Of a DNA stretch of 39,811 nucleotides, positions 39,193-39,811 are shown piece after piece. The notes below the pieces were generated by a model. It was not told the origin of the DNA, made no database searches, and was given only the letters and a program-made list of their open reading frames with translations. The DNA is from Chitinophagaceae bacterium (lineage in GTDB: Bacteria; Bacteroidota; Bacteroidia; Chitinophagales; Chitinophagaceae), in the NCBI GenBank assembly GCA_017998385.1, contig JAGODE010000008.1, forward strand, positions 1-39,811, in the 5' to 3' direction. The position numbers were made by a program, and so were the translations under genes. The stretch's first letter is position 1. Every line of letters begins with the position of its first letter.

Positions 39193-39811
39193 ATGATGAC
39201 CCGAATCCTGCTCCTTCCTGTTTGCCTGCTGCTGGTAATAGGTAGCATAGCCCAGCAGCCCTGGGATCTGCAGAAATGCGTGGACTATGCACTGGCCAAC
39301 AATATATCTGTAAGACAGGCCGATCTGCAATCGCGTTTTTCGACACTGGCCCTCCAGCAGGGCAAGGCAGCCCAATTGCCAACCCTCAACTTTAATGGTA
39401 GTGCCAGTTATCGTTTCGGTTTGTCCGAAAACCCTACAACAGGTATCCTGGAAAACAACAAGTTTTTTAATGTGGGTATGCAGATGCAGTCGCAGGTTAC
39501 GCTCTTTAACTGGTTTGCAGTACGCAATAATATAGAAGCCAGCCGCCTTACCCTCGAGGCTGATAAAGAACAAACCAAAAAAGTGCAGAATGATGTGGCA
39601 TTGAACGTGGCAGTGGCTTATCTGCAGATACTGCTGGCGCATGAGCAGGTAAATGTGGCAGAGATCCAGGTAAAACAAACAAGTGCCCAACTGGAAAGTA
39701 CACGTAAACAGGTAGATGCCGGTAAATTGCCCGAATTGAATGCCGCTCAGCTGGAGTCACAGCTCGCCAATGACAGCTCTGCGCTCATTACGGCTCAGGC
39801 ATCGGCTCAGC
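39193..39811 (+). CDS. TolC-family outer membrane protein, 3'-truncated by the window edge
   Basis: The frame is open to the last base, giving 206 visible residues. ATG 39193 or 39196 starts a signal peptide (MMTRILLLPVCLLLVIGSIA, then QQ), followed by the TolC/OEP start PWDLQKCVDYALANNISVRQ and long helices with LTLEADKEQTKKVQNDVALN and AYLQILLAHEQVNVAE. Such proteins form the outer-membrane exit duct of efflux pumps or type I exporters. The pump and adaptor genes would lie to the right, outside the window. Confidence 0.9.
   Translation, partial: MMTRILLLPVCLLLVIGSIAQQPWDLQKCVDYALANNISVRQADLQSRFSTLALQQGKAAQLPTLNFNGSASYRFGLSENPTTGILENNKFFNVGMQMQSQVTLFNWFAVRNNIEASRLTLEADKEQTKKVQNDVALNVAVAYLQILLAHEQVNVAEIQVKQTSAQLESTRKQVDAGKLPELNAAQLESQLANDSSALITAQASAQ

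Overview
The window comes from a member of the Bacteroidota, most likely a Chitinophagaceae-like soil or plant-associated bacterium. The evidence is a SusC/SusD pair, several TonB-dependent receptors, a type IX secretion tail, LytS/LytTR and NarL-type two-component pairs, and promoters of the Bacteroidota type (TTTG, about 17-20 bases, TAnnTTTG). The first gene runs off the left edge and the last gene runs off the right edge.

Layout. 1-2342: the C-terminal half of a membrane sensor kinase and its LuxR-type response regulator. About 2744-10242: an AT-rich genomic island in a tRNA-Arg(CCG) gene. A partial copy of the tRNA 3' end, followed on its own strand by a terminator, marks the far boundary, and a decayed tyrosine recombinase lies next to the intact tRNA. 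The cargo looks defensive: an AbiEi/AbiEii toxin-antitoxin pair whose promoter is flanked by two copies of a 15-bp palindrome, a membrane-anchored KAP P-loop NTPase, and a convergent HExxH protein of unknown function. 10296-11617: a MarC-family membrane protein and an XRE-cupin regulator.

11952-22999 is the most interesting part: eight co-directional, closely spaced genes. They encode SusC, SusD, a secreted metallo-beta-lactamase-fold hydrolase, a secreted alkaline-phosphatase-superfamily hydrolase, a PhnZ-like HD-domain oxygenase, a PhnX-like phosphonatase of the HAD family, an MFS transporter and a DAO-type FAD oxidoreductase of the kind linked to aminophosphonates. I read this as a SusCD-driven organophosphonate utilization locus: capture at the outer membrane, trimming outside the cytoplasm, import, then C-P bond cleavage by an oxidative and/or a hydrolytic route.

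23053-25760: palindromes, a small frameshifted gene on the minus strand, and a BtuB-type receptor under a cobalamin riboswitch. 26062-30684: a large type IX-secreted GEVED protein and a LytS/LytTR pair. 31366-34426: an outer-membrane barrel protein, an intradiol-dioxygenase-like lipoprotein, an unknown protein and a pirin-like protein. Three families of short-word inverted repeats (GATTTGAA, GTGCTAAT, AAAGTTTAAAGG/TATAAAGG types) occupy many intergenic spaces; one family starts at or within stop codons. 34517-39811: a TonB-dependent receptor diverging from an APC-type permease, a Cys/Met-metabolism PLP enzyme, and the start of a TolC-like protein.
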